A program made the translations under genes and the position numbers. Below the pieces are notes generated by a model, which made no database searches, was not told the DNA's origin, and worked only from the letters and a program-made list of their open reading frames with translations. Positions 27,202 through 36,400 of a DNA stretch of 64,000 nucleotides are shown piece by piece. This DNA is from Motiliproteus sp. SC1-56 (GTDB taxonomy: Bacteria; Pseudomonadota; Gammaproteobacteria; Pseudomonadales; Balneatricaceae), in NCBI RefSeq assembly GCF_017309075.1, contig NZ_JAEMGS010000016.1, forward strand, positions 1 to 64,000, written 5' to 3'. The first letter of the stretch is position 1, and each line of letters begins with the position of its first letter.

Positions 27202-28239
27202 ATGCGTGTTCTGGGGATAGAGACCTCCTGTGACGAAACCGGTGTGGCCCTGTACGACAGTGATCGGGGGTTGCTGGCCGACGCCCTGTACAGCCAGGTG
27301 GCGATGCATGCCGAGTACGGCGGCGTGGTGCCGGAACTGGCATCCCGGGACCATATTCGTAAGCTGCTGCCTTTGATCCGCGAGGTCCTGCAGGAGGCAG
27401 GGGTGACTGAAAAGGAGGTGGACGCCATTGCCTACACAGCAGGGCCCGGCCTGATCGGGGCCTTGATGGTGGGCGCGTCCCTGGCCCGGGGCCTGGGGTA
27501 CGCCTGGGGTGTGCCGGTACTGGGGGTGCATCACATGGAGGGGCACCTGCTGGCGCCCATGCTGGAGGAGACGCCGCCGGCGTTTCCCTTCGTGGCGTTG
27601 CTGGTCTCCGGCGGTCACACCCAGCTGGTGGAGGTGACAGGGCTCGGCGCCTATCGCCTGTTGGGGGAATCCCTGGATGATGCCGCCGGCGAAGCCTTTG
27701 ATAAGGCCGCCAAGATGCTGGGGCTGGATTACCCCGGCGGCCCCCTGATCGCCAAGCTGGCCGAGCGGGGCACCGCGGGGCGGTTCCGCTTCCCGCGCCC
27801 GATGACCGATCGCCCGGGGCTCGATTTCAGCTTCAGTGGCCTCAAGACCTTTACCCTCAACACGGCTGATGGCCTGCGCGATGCGCAGGGCGAGCTGGCG
27901 GAGCAGGACCGTGCTGATATTGCCCTGGCATTCCAGGAAGCGGTGGTGGATACCCTGGCAATCAAATGCCGTCGCGCGCTGCAGCAGACCGGGTTCAAGC
28001 AACTGGTGATCGCGGGCGGGGTCAGCGCTAATCAGATGCTGCGTGAGCGCCTTGAGGCAGCGGTGGCGCGGGAAGGGGCGAAACTGTTTTACGCCCGGCC
28101 GCGGTTTTGCACCGATAACGGCGCGATGATCGCCTATGCCGGTTGTCAGCGGCTGCTGGCCGGTGAGCAGGACGACCTGAGGATTCGGGCGCGTCCGCGC
28201 TGGCCGTTGAACGAGTTGCAGCCGGTGGCGGCGGGCTAG
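27202..28239 (+). CDS. tsaD: tRNA N6-threonylcarbamoyladenosine synthase TsaD
   Basis: A 345-residue TsaD/Kae1 protein. It starts [13 protein letters not shown], has the metal-binding [11 protein letters not shown], and SGGHTQL, and ends with the [12 protein letters not shown] motif. It transfers threonylcarbamoyl to A37 of ANN-reading tRNAs. The ATG at 27202 fits the family; an in-frame TTG at 27196 is better spaced from GGAG, so either may be used. Its TAG shares a CTAG tetranucleotide with the stop of convergent plsY. Confidence 0.98.
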   Translation: MRVLGIETSCDETGVALYDSDRGLLADALYSQVAMHAEYGGVVPELASRDHIRKLLPLIREVLQEAGVTEKEVDAIAYTAGPGLIGALMVGASLARGLGYAWGVPVLGVHHMEGHLLAPMLEETPPAFPFVALLVSGGHTQLVEVTGLGAYRLLGESLDDAAGEAFDKAAKMLGLDYPGGPLIAKLAERGTAGRFRFPRPMTDRPGLDFSFSGLKTFTLNTADGLRDAQGELAEQDRADIALAFQEAVVDTLAIKCRRALQQTGFKQLVIAGGVSANQMLRERLEAAVAREGAKLFYARPRFCTDNGAMIAYAGCQRLLAGEQDDLRIRARPRWPLNELQPVAAG

Positions 28240-28826
28240 AGACGGTTTTCCCGCCCCCGCCGCAGGTCCAGGATATTGCGCCGGTGGCGCCACAGCAGGG
28301 CCAAGCAGGCCACCCCCAGGTAGGGCAGGTAATCCGGCGCCAGCCAGTAACCAAGCACCGGCGTGATCAACGCCATGGTCAGCGCCGCCAGGGAGGAGAT
28401 CCGAAAGCGCAGCGCCAGCAGCAGCCAGCCGGTGATCTGCAGTAACCCCATGAGCGGATTCAGCGCCAGGCAAACGCCGAGCATGGTCGCCACGCCTTTT
28501 CCCCCTCGAAAGCCGAAGAACAGCGGCATCAGGTGGCCGCAGAGGGCGGCAAGGCCGATCAGTCCCACCCAGTGGGGTGGCAGGTTCCAGGCCAGTGCCA
28601 GGGCCACCGGCACAAAGCCCTTGGCCATATCCCCGGCCAGGGTGAGGATGGCGGCGCGGTAGCCGCCGATCCGCAGGACATTGGTGGCGCCGGGGTTGAG
28701 CGAGCCCTGCCGCCTGGGGTCCTGCAGTCCCAGCAGGCGGCAGACGAGGACGGCGCTGGAGACCGATCCCAGAAGATAGGCTCCGCATGCCAGAAGCGGC
28801 GCAGTTGACTGAAATGTGCCGGTCAT
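28236..28826 (-). CDS. plsY: Glycerol-3-phosphate acyltransferase PlsY
   Basis: A 196-residue inner membrane protein with five or so helices and the PlsY motifs [20 protein letters not shown], and FRGGKGVAT. It acylates glycerol-3-phosphate from acyl-phosphate at the start of phospholipid synthesis. Convergent with tsaD, their stops overlapping by 2 nt. Confidence 0.96.
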   Translation of the reverse strand: MTGTFQSTAPLLACGAYLLGSVSSAVLVCRLLGLQDPRRQGSLNPGATNVLRIGGYRAAILTLAGDMAKGFVPVALALAWNLPPHWVGLIGLAALCGHLMPLFFGFRGGKGVATMLGVCLALNPLMGLLQITGWLLLALRFRISSLAALTMALITPVLGYWLAPDYLPYLGVACLALLWRHRRNILDLRRGRENRL

Positions 28827-28920
28827 GGGAGGCTTCCGAGCCTTTGGGGAGTAGGGTAACTAGGGTTTTAGCAGAAGCGGCGGGGGGAAGTAAACCACCG
28901 CCCAGTAAAGGGACAACAGA

Positions 28921-29277
28921 ATGGATATCGTTTACGTAAAAGGGCTGGAGGTGGAGACAGTTATCGGCATCTACGACTGGGAGCGGCGCATTCGCCAGCG
29001 CGTGGTGCTGGACCTGGAGATGGGCACCGATATCCGCGCCGCCGCCGCCAGCGAGGATATCGAACAGACCCTCAACTACAAGACCGTTTCCAAGCGCCTG
29101 GCCGCGTTTATCGGCGAGAGCGAGTTCCAGCTGGTGGAAACCATGGCCGAGTCGATTGCCGAACTGGTATTGCGGGAATTTCCGGTGCCCTGGCTGCGAC
29201 TGCGCCTGGGCAAGCCCGGGGCGGTGACCGGGGCCGAGGATGTGGGGGTGATTATCGAGCGGGGCGCCCGTCCCTGA
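28921..29277 (+). CDS. folB: Dihydroneopterin aldolase FolB
   Basis: A 118-residue FolB (MDIVYVKGLEVETVIGIYDWER, LNYKTVSKRL, LVETMAESIAELVL, KPGAV). It cleaves dihydroneopterin in folate synthesis. Its TGA overlaps the ATG of folK by one base, so the two pathway steps are coupled. Confidence 0.96.
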   Translation: MDIVYVKGLEVETVIGIYDWERRIRQRVVLDLEMGTDIRAAAASEDIEQTLNYKTVSKRLAAFIGESEFQLVETMAESIAELVLREFPVPWLRLRLGKPGAVTGAEDVGVIIERGARP

Positions 29278-29801
29278 TGGTCACGGTGTACCTGAGCTTG
29301 GGCAGCAATATCGACCGCTGTCACTATATCACCCGCGCCCTGGATCGCCTCGCCGACGACTTCGGCCCGTTACAGATCTCCAGCGTGTTCGAGAGCGAGG
29401 CGGTGGGGTTCGAGGGGGATCCTTTCTACAATCTTGCCGTCGGGCTCTCAACCGATCTCCCGGTCGACGCCCTGTACCGTCGTCTGCGGGAGATCGAGCA
29501 CGACAACGACCGCTGCCGCCAGGCCGTCAAATTCAGCTCCCGTACCCTGGATATCGATATCCTGAGCTACGGCGACTATATCGGCGCCTTCGAAGGCGGT
29601 CACCTGCCGCGCGCGGAGATCACCTACAACGCCTTTGTGCTCTGGCCTCTGGCCGAGATCGCGCCGGCTGAGCACCACCCGGAGCTGGGCCGCAGCTATG
29701 CCGATCTATGGGCCGATTTTGAGCGCGGAAAGCAAAAACTGCGACCGGTCTCCTTTGCCTGGCGCGGGCGGGAACTGTCCAGGCTGGAAGACAGCCGTTA
29801 G
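29277..29801 (+). CDS. folK: HPPK, 2-amino-4-hydroxy-6-hydroxymethyldihydropteridine diphosphokinase
   Basis: A 174-residue FolK-type protein: YLSLGSNIDRCHYI, SVFESEAVGFEGDPFYN, and RTLDIDILSYGD with the Mg-binding acidic residues. It pyrophosphorylates the FolB product. One-base overlap with folB. Confidence 0.94.
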   Translation: MVTVYLSLGSNIDRCHYITRALDRLADDFGPLQISSVFESEAVGFEGDPFYNLAVGLSTDLPVDALYRRLREIEHDNDRCRQAVKFSSRTLDIDILSYGDYIGAFEGGHLPRAEITYNAFVLWPLAEIAPAEHHPELGRSYADLWADFERGKQKLRPVSFAWRGRELSRLEDSR

Positions 29802-29828
29802 GGCCTCGCGTCGAGGGACCGTGCAACC

Positions 29829-30566
29829 TCAGGTGATCGACTTGCCGCCGTCAACCGCCAGGATCTGCCCCGTTACGTAACCGGCTTCGAGCAGGTAGGC
29901 GACTGCTTCTGCGATGTCCCGGGGATTCCCGTACCGGCCGAGCAGGGTGCGCCCCAGCGTTGCCTGTTCGGCTTCTGCATCGCGGGCGGCGGCGCCCTCC
30001 GGCGGCAGGATCGGTCCGGGGGCGACGGCGTTGACCCGCACCCTTGGGGCGAGCTCCGTGGCCAGGGCCCGGGTCAGTCCGCCGAGCCCCGCCTTGGCGC
30101 TGCTGTAGATGGGAAACCCGGGCAGCCCTCGTTCGCTGTTTACGTCGGCGATGTTGACGATGGCTCCCTGTTGTTCACTCAGGGCCGGCGCCAGCGCCTG
30201 GCTGAGGAAGAAGGGCGCTTTGAGGTTGGACCCCAGCAGCTGCTCCCAGGCCTCTTCGGAGGCCGAGCCCAGGGGAGTGGGGTAGAAATCGGATGCGTTG
30301 TTGACCAGTCCGTCGAGGCGCCCCCAGCAGTCTGTGGCCGCCTCGGCCAGTTGAAGCACCTGGGTCGTGTCCACCAGATCGGCCTGCAGGGTCCGGGCGC
30401 TGTTGGCCCGTTTGCTGTTGAGGCGTTCGCTCAACGACTCCGCCGCCTGTCGGCTGCCGCGGTAGTGGATCAAAACCCGGTAGCCTCGGCGGTGAAGGCG
30501 TTCGGCGATAGCCGCGCCGATACGGCGGGCGGCGCCGGTAATCAGCACCACGCGGGGCTCAGTCAC
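29829..30566 (-). CDS. Pteridine reductase, FolM-like SDR
   Basis: A 245-residue short-chain dehydrogenase. The nucleotide motif TGAARRIG, with Arg as in NADPH-dependent pteridine reductases, NNASDF, and catalytic YSSAK are present. It probably reduces dihydrobiopterin or dihydrofolate, fitting its place beside folB and folK. It overlaps the end of cca by 8 nt, the two sharing an operon direction. Confidence 0.88.
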   Translation of the reverse strand: MTEPRVVLITGAARRIGAAIAERLHRRGYRVLIHYRGSRQAAESLSERLNSKRANSARTLQADLVDTTQVLQLAEAATDCWGRLDGLVNNASDFYPTPLGSASEEAWEQLLGSNLKAPFFLSQALAPALSEQQGAIVNIADVNSERGLPGFPIYSSAKAGLGGLTRALATELAPRVRVNAVAPGPILPPEGAAARDAEAEQATLGRTLLGRYGNPRDIAEAVAYLLEAGYVTGQILAVDGGKSIT

Positions 30567-31719
30567 GGGCCGGCTCCTTCAGGGGCGCTTCTTCCAGAGT
30601 CTGTTCTTCCAGAGTCAGCAGGCGTCGCCGGCGCAGTTCGCTGCCCAGATTTTTGCCCTTGAAGCCTTCGGCGACCAGCGCTCGCGGCTCGACGGCTTCA
30701 ATGGCGGCGACGGCTCTCTGAAAGCGCTCGCCGGCGGCAAACGGCAGCGCTTCATCGAGGCCCGCCAGGGCGCGGCAGGCAAGCAAAAAGGGCGCTAATC
30801 GCTCCGGGCGGCGGGAAAGGTCGAGCCGTTCGTAGAGTATGAGCAGCGCTTCTGCGTCGAGGGGGGGGCGCTGTAGCAGGGTGGCCCCCAGCTCGGCCAG
30901 GAGCAGCACCGCGTCCTGAAAGACACGGGGCGCGCGCAGCCGCTCCAGCATGGCCGGCAGGCGTTGCGACGCCTCTTCGGCGAAGAAGCAGAACACCGCC
31001 AGGCGCGTGGGGGCCGGTGCGTGCAGGGCGCAGGCCCGCTCCAGTGCGGCCAGGGCGCTGTCTCCAAGGTCGCCGGCGAGGATGGCGTCCAGTTCGGGCA
31101 TTAACTCGGCCAGCGCGCCGCAGCGGTGAAGGCAGTCAAAGAACACCCCCGGCGAGGGTTCGCAGAGGGCGCGTTCCAGCTCCTGCCACACCCGCTCGCG
31201 GGTCAGCTCCTGCAGCTCCCCACTGTGGGCAATCCGGCTCATCAGGGCCTGAGTTTCGGCGGCGATGGTGAAGCCTAGGTGGGCAAAGCGGGCGGCAAAG
31301 CGGGCCACCCGGAGCACGCGCAGGGGGTCTTCGCTGAAGGCCGGGGAAACGTGGCGCAGGCGACGCGCCGCCAGGTCTTCGCGGCCGCCGTAGGGATCGA
31401 TGATCTGACCGTCCGGGTCCTCCGCCATGGCGTTGATGGTCAGATCCCGGCGCAGCAGGTCCTCTTCCAGGGTGACGTCCGGACTGGCAAAAAACTCAAA
31501 GCCCTTGTAGCCCCGGCCGGCCTTGCGCTCGGTACGTGCCAGGGCATACTCCTCTTTGGTCTTGGGGTGGAGAAAGACCGGGAAGTCCTTGCCCACCGGC
31601 ACAAAGCCCTGGGCCTGCATCTCCTCCACCGTCGCCCCGACCACCAGCCAGTCCCGGTCGTAGACCGGGTAGTCAAGCAGGCGGTCGCGTACCGCGCCTC
31701 CCACGAGGTAGGTTTTCAC
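30559..31719 (-). CDS. cca: CCA-adding tRNA nucleotidyltransferase
   Basis: A 386-residue class II nucleotidyltransferase: [12 protein letters not shown], catalytic [22 protein letters not shown], and the [11 protein letters not shown] helix. It builds or repairs tRNA CCA ends. The E. coli-type HD phosphohydrolase motif is not obvious and the protein is somewhat shorter. It starts with GTG, overlapping the stop of glpE (GTGA). Confidence 0.95.
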   Translation of the reverse strand: MKTYLVGGAVRDRLLDYPVYDRDWLVVGATVEEMQAQGFVPVGKDFPVFLHPKTKEEYALARTERKAGRGYKGFEFFASPDVTLEEDLLRRDLTINAMAEDPDGQIIDPYGGREDLAARRLRHVSPAFSEDPLRVLRVARFAARFAHLGFTIAAETQALMSRIAHSGELQELTRERVWQELERALCEPSPGVFFDCLHRCGALAELMPELDAILAGDLGDSALAALERACALHAPAPTRLAVFCFFAEEASQRLPAMLERLRAPRVFQDAVLLLAELGATLLQRPPLDAEALLILYERLDLSRRPERLAPFLLACRALAGLDEALPFAAGERFQRAVAAIEAVEPRALVAEGFKGKNLGSELRRRRLLTLEEQTLEEAPLKEPARD

Positions 31720-32042
31720 GGGGTGCCGGTGTCGCAGGTTTCGGGGTAGCGCGTCTGCCAGATCTCATAGCCTCCGTTGAGGCTGTAGACGGCCTCGAAA
31801 CCGCGCTCAAACAGGTACTGGGCGGCCGGCTGGCTGCTGTTGCCGTGGTAGCAGCAGACGATCAGCGGCAGGTCGAGGTCGTTGCGGTCGATAAATTCCT
31901 GCAGGTTGTGGTTGCCCAGGTGCTGGGCGCCGCGAATGTGGCCACGGGCGAAACTCTCTTCATCGCGGATATCGGCCAGGGCGGCGCCGGCGTCCAGCAG
32001 GGCCTTGGCTGCATCGGGGTCGATCAGTTGAAACTGCTCCAT
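31716..32042 (-). CDS. glpE: Thiosulfate sulfurtransferase GlpE-like rhodanese
   Basis: A 108-residue single-domain rhodanese with active-site loop [25 protein letters not shown] and GGYEIW. It would move sulfane sulfur from thiosulfate to cyanide or thiols. It lies between apaH and cca, coupled to cca by GTGA. Confidence 0.93.
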   Translation of the reverse strand: MEQFQLIDPDAAKALLDAGAALADIRDEESFARGHIRGAQHLGNHNLQEFIDRNDLDLPLIVCCYHGNSSQPAAQYLFERGFEAVYSLNGGYEIWQTRYPETCDTGTP

Positions 32043-32063
32043 AAACGTCTCCTCGCAGAAGGG

Positions 32064-32888
32064 TCAGGCGTAGCCGGGGCTTTCGACGCAAAAACGCGCC
32101 TGGTCTTCCAGGCGCAGCGCGGTGAGCGGACCGCCCCAGACACAGCCGGTATCCAGGGCGTAGACGCCGGCGGCGCTGGCGCGCCCTTCCAGGGACGCCC
32201 AGTGGCCGAACAATAGCCGGGTGCCGGGGTCACGGCGGCCGGTAAGGCTGTACCAGGGGGCGAAGCCGGGCGGGGGCGCCTGGGGGCCGGTCTTGGTGGT
32301 CAACTCAAGGGTGCTGTCGGCATCGCAAAAGCGCATGCGCGTCAGGTAGTTGGTGATCAGGCGCAGGCGCGGCCAGCCGTCCAGGCTGTCGTCCCAGCGG
32401 GCCGGCTCGTTGCCGTACATGTGGCCGAAATAGTCCCGTAGGAGGGCTTCATCACGGGCGCGAAGCACCGTCTCCACCTCCGCTGCGTAGTCGCCGGCCT
32501 GTTCCAGGGTCCAGGCCGGCGGCACCCCGGCGTGGGCCATGGCGTAGCCGCACTCGGCGTCATGGTGGAACAGCGGCTGATGGCGTAGCCAGTGCAGCAG
32601 CTCGTCCCGGTCGGGCGCGGTCAGGATGCCGTCCAGGGTGTCCTTGCGGTTTTTCTTTTCTCCGCGCCAGGCGACGGCCAGCAGATGCAGGTCATGGTTG
32701 CCGAGGACCACCGTGGCCCGCTCGCCCAGCGAACGGACAAAGCGCAGCACCTCCAGGGACTGGGGGCCGCGGTTCACCAGGTCGCCGCAGAGCCAGAGCC
32801 GGTCGGCGTCACTGAAGCGTACATGGTCCAGCAGCCGGCGCAGTTCGCGGTAGCAGCCTTGCAGGTCGCCGATGGCATAGGTCGCCAT
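32064..32888 (-). CDS. apaH: Bis(5'-nucleosyl)-tetraphosphatase ApaH
   Basis: A 274-residue symmetrical Ap4A hydrolase with phosphoesterase motifs GDLQGC, GDLVNRGP and GNHDLHLLA. It degrades diadenosine tetraphosphate and can remove Np4 RNA caps. Part of the conserved surA-pdxA-rsmA-apaG-apaH order. Confidence 0.97.
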   Translation of the reverse strand: MATYAIGDLQGCYRELRRLLDHVRFSDADRLWLCGDLVNRGPQSLEVLRFVRSLGERATVVLGNHDLHLLAVAWRGEKKNRKDTLDGILTAPDRDELLHWLRHQPLFHHDAECGYAMAHAGVPPAWTLEQAGDYAAEVETVLRARDEALLRDYFGHMYGNEPARWDDSLDGWPRLRLITNYLTRMRFCDADSTLELTTKTGPQAPPPGFAPWYSLTGRRDPGTRLLFGHWASLEGRASAAGVYALDTGCVWGGPLTALRLEDQARFCVESPGYA

Positions 32889-32897
32889 GAGGGCCCC

Positions 32898-33284
32898 TCA
32901 GTGCAGTGCGTGGGGCAGGGCGAGGGTGAAGGCCGGCACCTGGGCGCGGAAGTGCTCGCCACCGGCGGTGCGCATGCCGTAGTACCCGGTCATGCTGCCG
33001 ACCTCGGTGGAGATGACGGTGCCGCTGGTGTAGCTGTAGCTGGCGCCGGGCTGGATCACGGGTTGCTCGCCGACCACGCCCTGGCCTTCGACCTCCTGCA
33101 CATGGCGGTCGCCATCGGTGATGATCCAGTGGCGGGTGAGCAGTTGCACCGGTTCGCTGTCGCCATTGGTGATGGTGATGTTGTAGGAAAACACGAACCG
33201 CTTGTTGTCCGGGTCCGATTGTTCGTCCAGGTAGTGGGTCTGGACTTCGATGTCGATGCTCTCGCGGTGTTCGGTGGCGCTCAT
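32898..33284 (-). CDS. apaG: ApaG
   Basis: A 128-residue protein with the ApaG fibronectin III-like fold (YSYTSGTVISTEVGSMTGYYGM). Its molecular role is not established. ATG overlaps the rsmA stop by 4 nt. Confidence 0.96.
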   Translation of the reverse strand: MSATEHRESIDIEVQTHYLDEQSDPDNKRFVFSYNITITNGDSEPVQLLTRHWIITDGDRHVQEVEGQGVVGEQPVIQPGASYSYTSGTVISTEVGSMTGYYGMRTAGGEHFRAQVPAFTLALPHALH

Positions 33285-34096
33285 CGCGTGTCAGACTCCT
33301 TGTGGCGGCTGAATGCGTCGGCCAGGGCCACGAACGACTCCAGGCTCAGGCGCTCGGGGCGGATTCCGGGGTCGATATTCAGCGCTTCGATTTCGGCCGC
33401 CGGCAGCAGCGGCTTGAGGTTGTTGCGCAGGGTCTTGCGCCGCATGCTGAAGGCGGCCCTTACCAGCTGCTCCAGGTCCGCTTCATTTCGTGCCTTGAGG
33501 GGAAGATCGGCATAGGGGACCAGGCGCACGATGGCCGAATCCACCTTGGGCTGGGGGTGGAAGGCATGGGGGCTGACCACAAACAGGGGCTCCACCCGGC
33601 AGCGGTACTGGGCCATGATCCCCAGGCGACCGTAGGCGCTCTCCCCGGGCTGGGCCGCCAGCCGGTCGACCACCTCTTTTTGCAGCATAAAGTGCATGTC
33701 CTCGATCAGCCCGCTGTGGCTCAGCAGGTGAAAGATCAGGGGCGTGGAGATGTTGTAGGGCAAGTTACCGACGATCCGCAGCGGCCGGCTGTCCTCGGCC
33801 AGCTGGGTGAAGTCGAACTTGAGGGCGTCGGCCTGGTGAATGCGAAAACGCTCTTCGTAGCGAAAAAACTGGGTTCGCAGTACCGGGATCAGGTCCCGGT
33901 CCAGCTCCACCACGTCCAGTTCGCCGCAGGCCTCCAGCAGCTCCTCGGTCAGCGCGCCCAGGCCGGGGCCGATCTCCACCAGGTGCTGGCCGGGTTGTGG
34001 GTGGATGCTGCGGATGATGCGTCGGATGACATGCTCATCCTGCAAAAAATTCTGGCCGAAGCGCTTGCGCGCCCGGTGTCCAACGGGATGTTTCAT
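33281..34096 (-). CDS. rsmA: 16S rRNA dimethyladenosine transferase RsmA/KsgA
   Basis: A 271-residue protein: RKRFGQNFLQDEHVI, SAM motif VEIGPGLGALT, and NLPYNISTPL. It dimethylates A1518 and A1519 of 16S rRNA late in 30S assembly. Lies 7 nt after pdxA and overlaps apaG. Confidence 0.98.
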   Translation of the reverse strand: MKHPVGHRARKRFGQNFLQDEHVIRRIIRSIHPQPGQHLVEIGPGLGALTEELLEACGELDVVELDRDLIPVLRTQFFRYEERFRIHQADALKFDFTQLAEDSRPLRIVGNLPYNISTPLIFHLLSHSGLIEDMHFMLQKEVVDRLAAQPGESAYGRLGIMAQYRCRVEPLFVVSPHAFHPQPKVDSAIVRLVPYADLPLKARNEADLEQLVRAAFSMRRKTLRNNLKPLLPAAEIEALNIDPGIRPERLSLESFVALADAFSRHKESDTR

Positions 34097-34103
34097 GCCG
34101 CTC

Positions 34104-35108
34104 CTAGGTTGTCGATTGACGGTTTTCGGCCATCATCACCGCGTGACGCAGTGCCGTTTCCAGACTGCCGGGGTCCCCCTGGCCGGTGCCGGCCAGGTCC
34201 AGGGCGGTGCCGTGGTCCACCGAGGTGCGGATGATTGGCAGCCCCAGGGTGATATTGACCGCCCGACCGAAGCCCTGGTACTTGAGCACCGGCAGCCCCT
34301 GGTCATGATACATCGCCAGTACCGCATCGGCACCCTCGAGCTGGCGGGGGGTGAACAGGGTGTCGGCGGGCAGCGGCCCGGCCAGGTCCAGCCCTTCGCT
34401 GCGGAGCGCTTCAAGGGTAGGGGTGATGATTTCCAGCTCCTCGCGGCCCAGGTGGCCACCTTCGCCGGCGTGGGGGTTGAGCCCGCACACCCGAATCTTA
34501 GGCCGTGACAGACCGAAGTAGCGGATCAGGTCGCGGTTGAGCACCCGGCATACCCGCGCCAGACGTTCGGCCGTAATGGCTTCGGCCACCTGGGCCAGGG
34601 GCAGGTGGGTGGTGACCAGGGCGACGCGCAGGGCGTCACTGGCCAGCATCATCACCACCTGCTCGGTATGGGTGCGTGCCTGCAGGAATTCGGTATGGCC
34701 GCTGAAGGCGACGCCGGCTTCGTTGATCACCCCCTTGTGCACGGGGCCTGTGACCAGCGCGTCAAAAGTACCCGCCAGGCAGCCGTCGACGGCCTGGGCG
34801 AGGGTCTCGAGCACGTAGGGGGCGTTGCGCGGGTCCAGCTGGCCTGCCGTTGCGGGTGTCGCGGCGGGGATGGCCTGCACCCACAGCTCGCCCGCCTGGG
34901 CGGCTTGCGCCGGCTGGCCCGGTGCGAAGGGGCGCAGACGAAGCGGCAGTCCGAGCTGCCGGGCGCGGGCTTCGAGCAGTTGGGGGTCGGCCAGAGCCAC
35001 TACCTGGGCGGCCTGGCGCTGCTGGGCCAGGCGCACGCAGAGGTCCGGGCCGAGGCCCGCGGGCTCGCCCGGGGTCAGGGCAATGCGGGGAAGGGGCTTT
35101 GCGGTCAC
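34104..35108 (-). CDS. pdxA: 4-hydroxythreonine-4-phosphate dehydrogenase PdxA
   Basis: A 334-residue PdxA with [12 protein letters not shown] at the N-terminus, metal-binding HTEF and [12 protein letters not shown], and [13 protein letters not shown]. It works in pyridoxal 5'-phosphate synthesis. I start at the GTG at 35108, which overlaps the surA stop (GTGA). The longer frame upstream runs inside surA and has no PdxA homology. Confidence 0.96.
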   Translation of the reverse strand: MTAKPLPRIALTPGEPAGLGPDLCVRLAQQRQAAQVVALADPQLLEARARQLGLPLRLRPFAPGQPAQAAQAGELWVQAIPAATPATAGQLDPRNAPYVLETLAQAVDGCLAGTFDALVTGPVHKGVINEAGVAFSGHTEFLQARTHTEQVVMMLASDALRVALVTTHLPLAQVAEAITAERLARVCRVLNRDLIRYFGLSRPKIRVCGLNPHAGEGGHLGREELEIITPTLEALRSEGLDLAGPLPADTLFTPRQLEGADAVLAMYHDQGLPVLKYQGFGRAVNITLGLPIIRTSVDHGTALDLAGTGQGDPGSLETALRHAVMMAENRQSTT

Positions 35109-36400
35109 AGCTTGAGCTCGAGGTAGGCCTGGGAGCGGAGCTCGTTCAGCCAGTTGTTCAGCTCTTCGGCAAACTTGCGCTTGCGAATCGCCTCGCGGGC
35201 TTCGTTGGCGAGCAGGTCCTCCCCCAGGTCCTTTTCGCGCTTGTCCTGAACCTCGAGGATGTGCCACCCAAAGCGGCTCTTGAAGGGCTCGCTGAGCTCG
35301 CCCACGGCGGTCTGCGCCAGCTGCGCTTCAAAGGCCGGGACCATCTGTCCGGGTAGAATCCAGCCCAGGTCGCCGCCGATGCTGCCGCTGCCGACGTCGT
35401 CGCTGAACTCCTTGGCCAGCGCGGCAAACTCTTCTCCGGCCTGCAGGCGCCGGTGCAGGTCCTGGGCTAGCTGACGGGCCTGGGCGTCGGTGCGGATTTC
35501 GCTGGGGCTGATGAGTATATGGCGGGCTTTCGTCTGCTCTACCAGGCGCACGGCACCGCCGCGGCGGTCCACCAGCTTGAGGATGTGGAAGCCGCCGCCC
35601 ATGCGCACGGGGCGGGTGATTTCGCCGGGCTTGAGCTCCTTGGCGGCTTCGGCGACGGTCTCGGGCAACTCCGCGAGGTTGCGCCAGCCCAGGTCCCCCC
35701 CCTCCAGGGCATTGGCCGCCTTGGAGACGGCGACCGCGGTTTCGGCGAAATCAGCCCCGGCCTCGAGCTCGCGGTAGGTCCGCATGGCGCGGGCCTCAAC
35801 GGCCTCGACGGCCTCGGGGCCGGCCTCGCGGGGCAACGGCAGCATGATGTGGGAGAGGCGCACGTCAGGCAGGGCCTGCTCTCGCCCCTGCTCCGAGGCC
35901 AGGAAACTCTCCACCTCCTGGTCGGAGATCTGGATGCGCCGGTTGACCAGCCGCTCGCGCACCTGGGTGATGAGCATCTCGCTGCGGATCTGCTCGCGCA
36001 CCTCGCGGTAGTTCTGGCCGGACGCTTCGAGCTCGGCCTTGAAGGCGGGCAGGCTCAGGCCGTTGCTGGCGGCGATGCGCTCCAGGGTGCTATCGAGCGC
36101 CTGCTCGGTGATGGCCAGGCCGTTCTGCTCGGCCTGTTGCAGCTGCAGCCGGTCCAGGATCAGCTTGTCCAGCACCTGGCGGCGCAGAGCGTCTTCCGGC
36201 GGCAGGCGGGTGCCGCGCTGGCGCAACTGCTCGCGGACCACTTCCGTGCGCCGGTCCAGCTCCGAGGCCATGATCACGTCGTTGTCCACCACGGCCACCA
36301 TGCGATCAAGCTGCACCTCCTCGGCCTGGGCGCTCAGGGCGGTCCAGCACAGGCTCAGCGCCAGCAGCCGGCGAACAGTGGAAAAAAGCTTAGTTGTCAT
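35105..36400 (-). CDS. surA: Periplasmic chaperone/peptidyl-prolyl isomerase SurA
   Basis: A 431-residue protein with signal peptide (LSAQA-EEV), an N-terminal chaperone domain, two parvulin domains ([22 protein letters not shown]) and a C-terminal helix. It escorts outer membrane barrels, including LptD, to the Bam complex. Overlaps the end of lptD by 11 nt and is coupled to pdxA. Confidence 0.97.
   Translation of the reverse strand: MTTKLFSTVRRLLALSLCWTALSAQAEEVQLDRMVAVVDNDVIMASELDRRTEVVREQLRQRGTRLPPEDALRRQVLDKLILDRLQLQQAEQNGLAITEQALDSTLERIAASNGLSLPAFKAELEASGQNYREVREQIRSEMLITQVRERLVNRRIQISDQEVESFLASEQGREQALPDVRLSHIMLPLPREAGPEAVEAVEARAMRTYRELEAGADFAETAVAVSKAANALEGGDLGWRNLAELPETVAEAAKELKPGEITRPVRMGGGFHILKLVDRRGGAVRLVEQTKARHILISPSEIRTDAQARQLAQDLHRRLQAGEEFAALAKEFSDDVGSGSIGGDLGWILPGQMVPAFEAQLAQTAVGELSEPFKSRFGWHILEVQDKREKDLGEDLLANEAREAIRKRKFAEELNNWLNELRSQAYLELKL

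Noticed and set aside
27112-28788. 558-codon minus-strand frame
   Set aside because: It runs antisense through tsaD and out of frame through plsY; low-complexity Gly, Gln, His composition and no motif.
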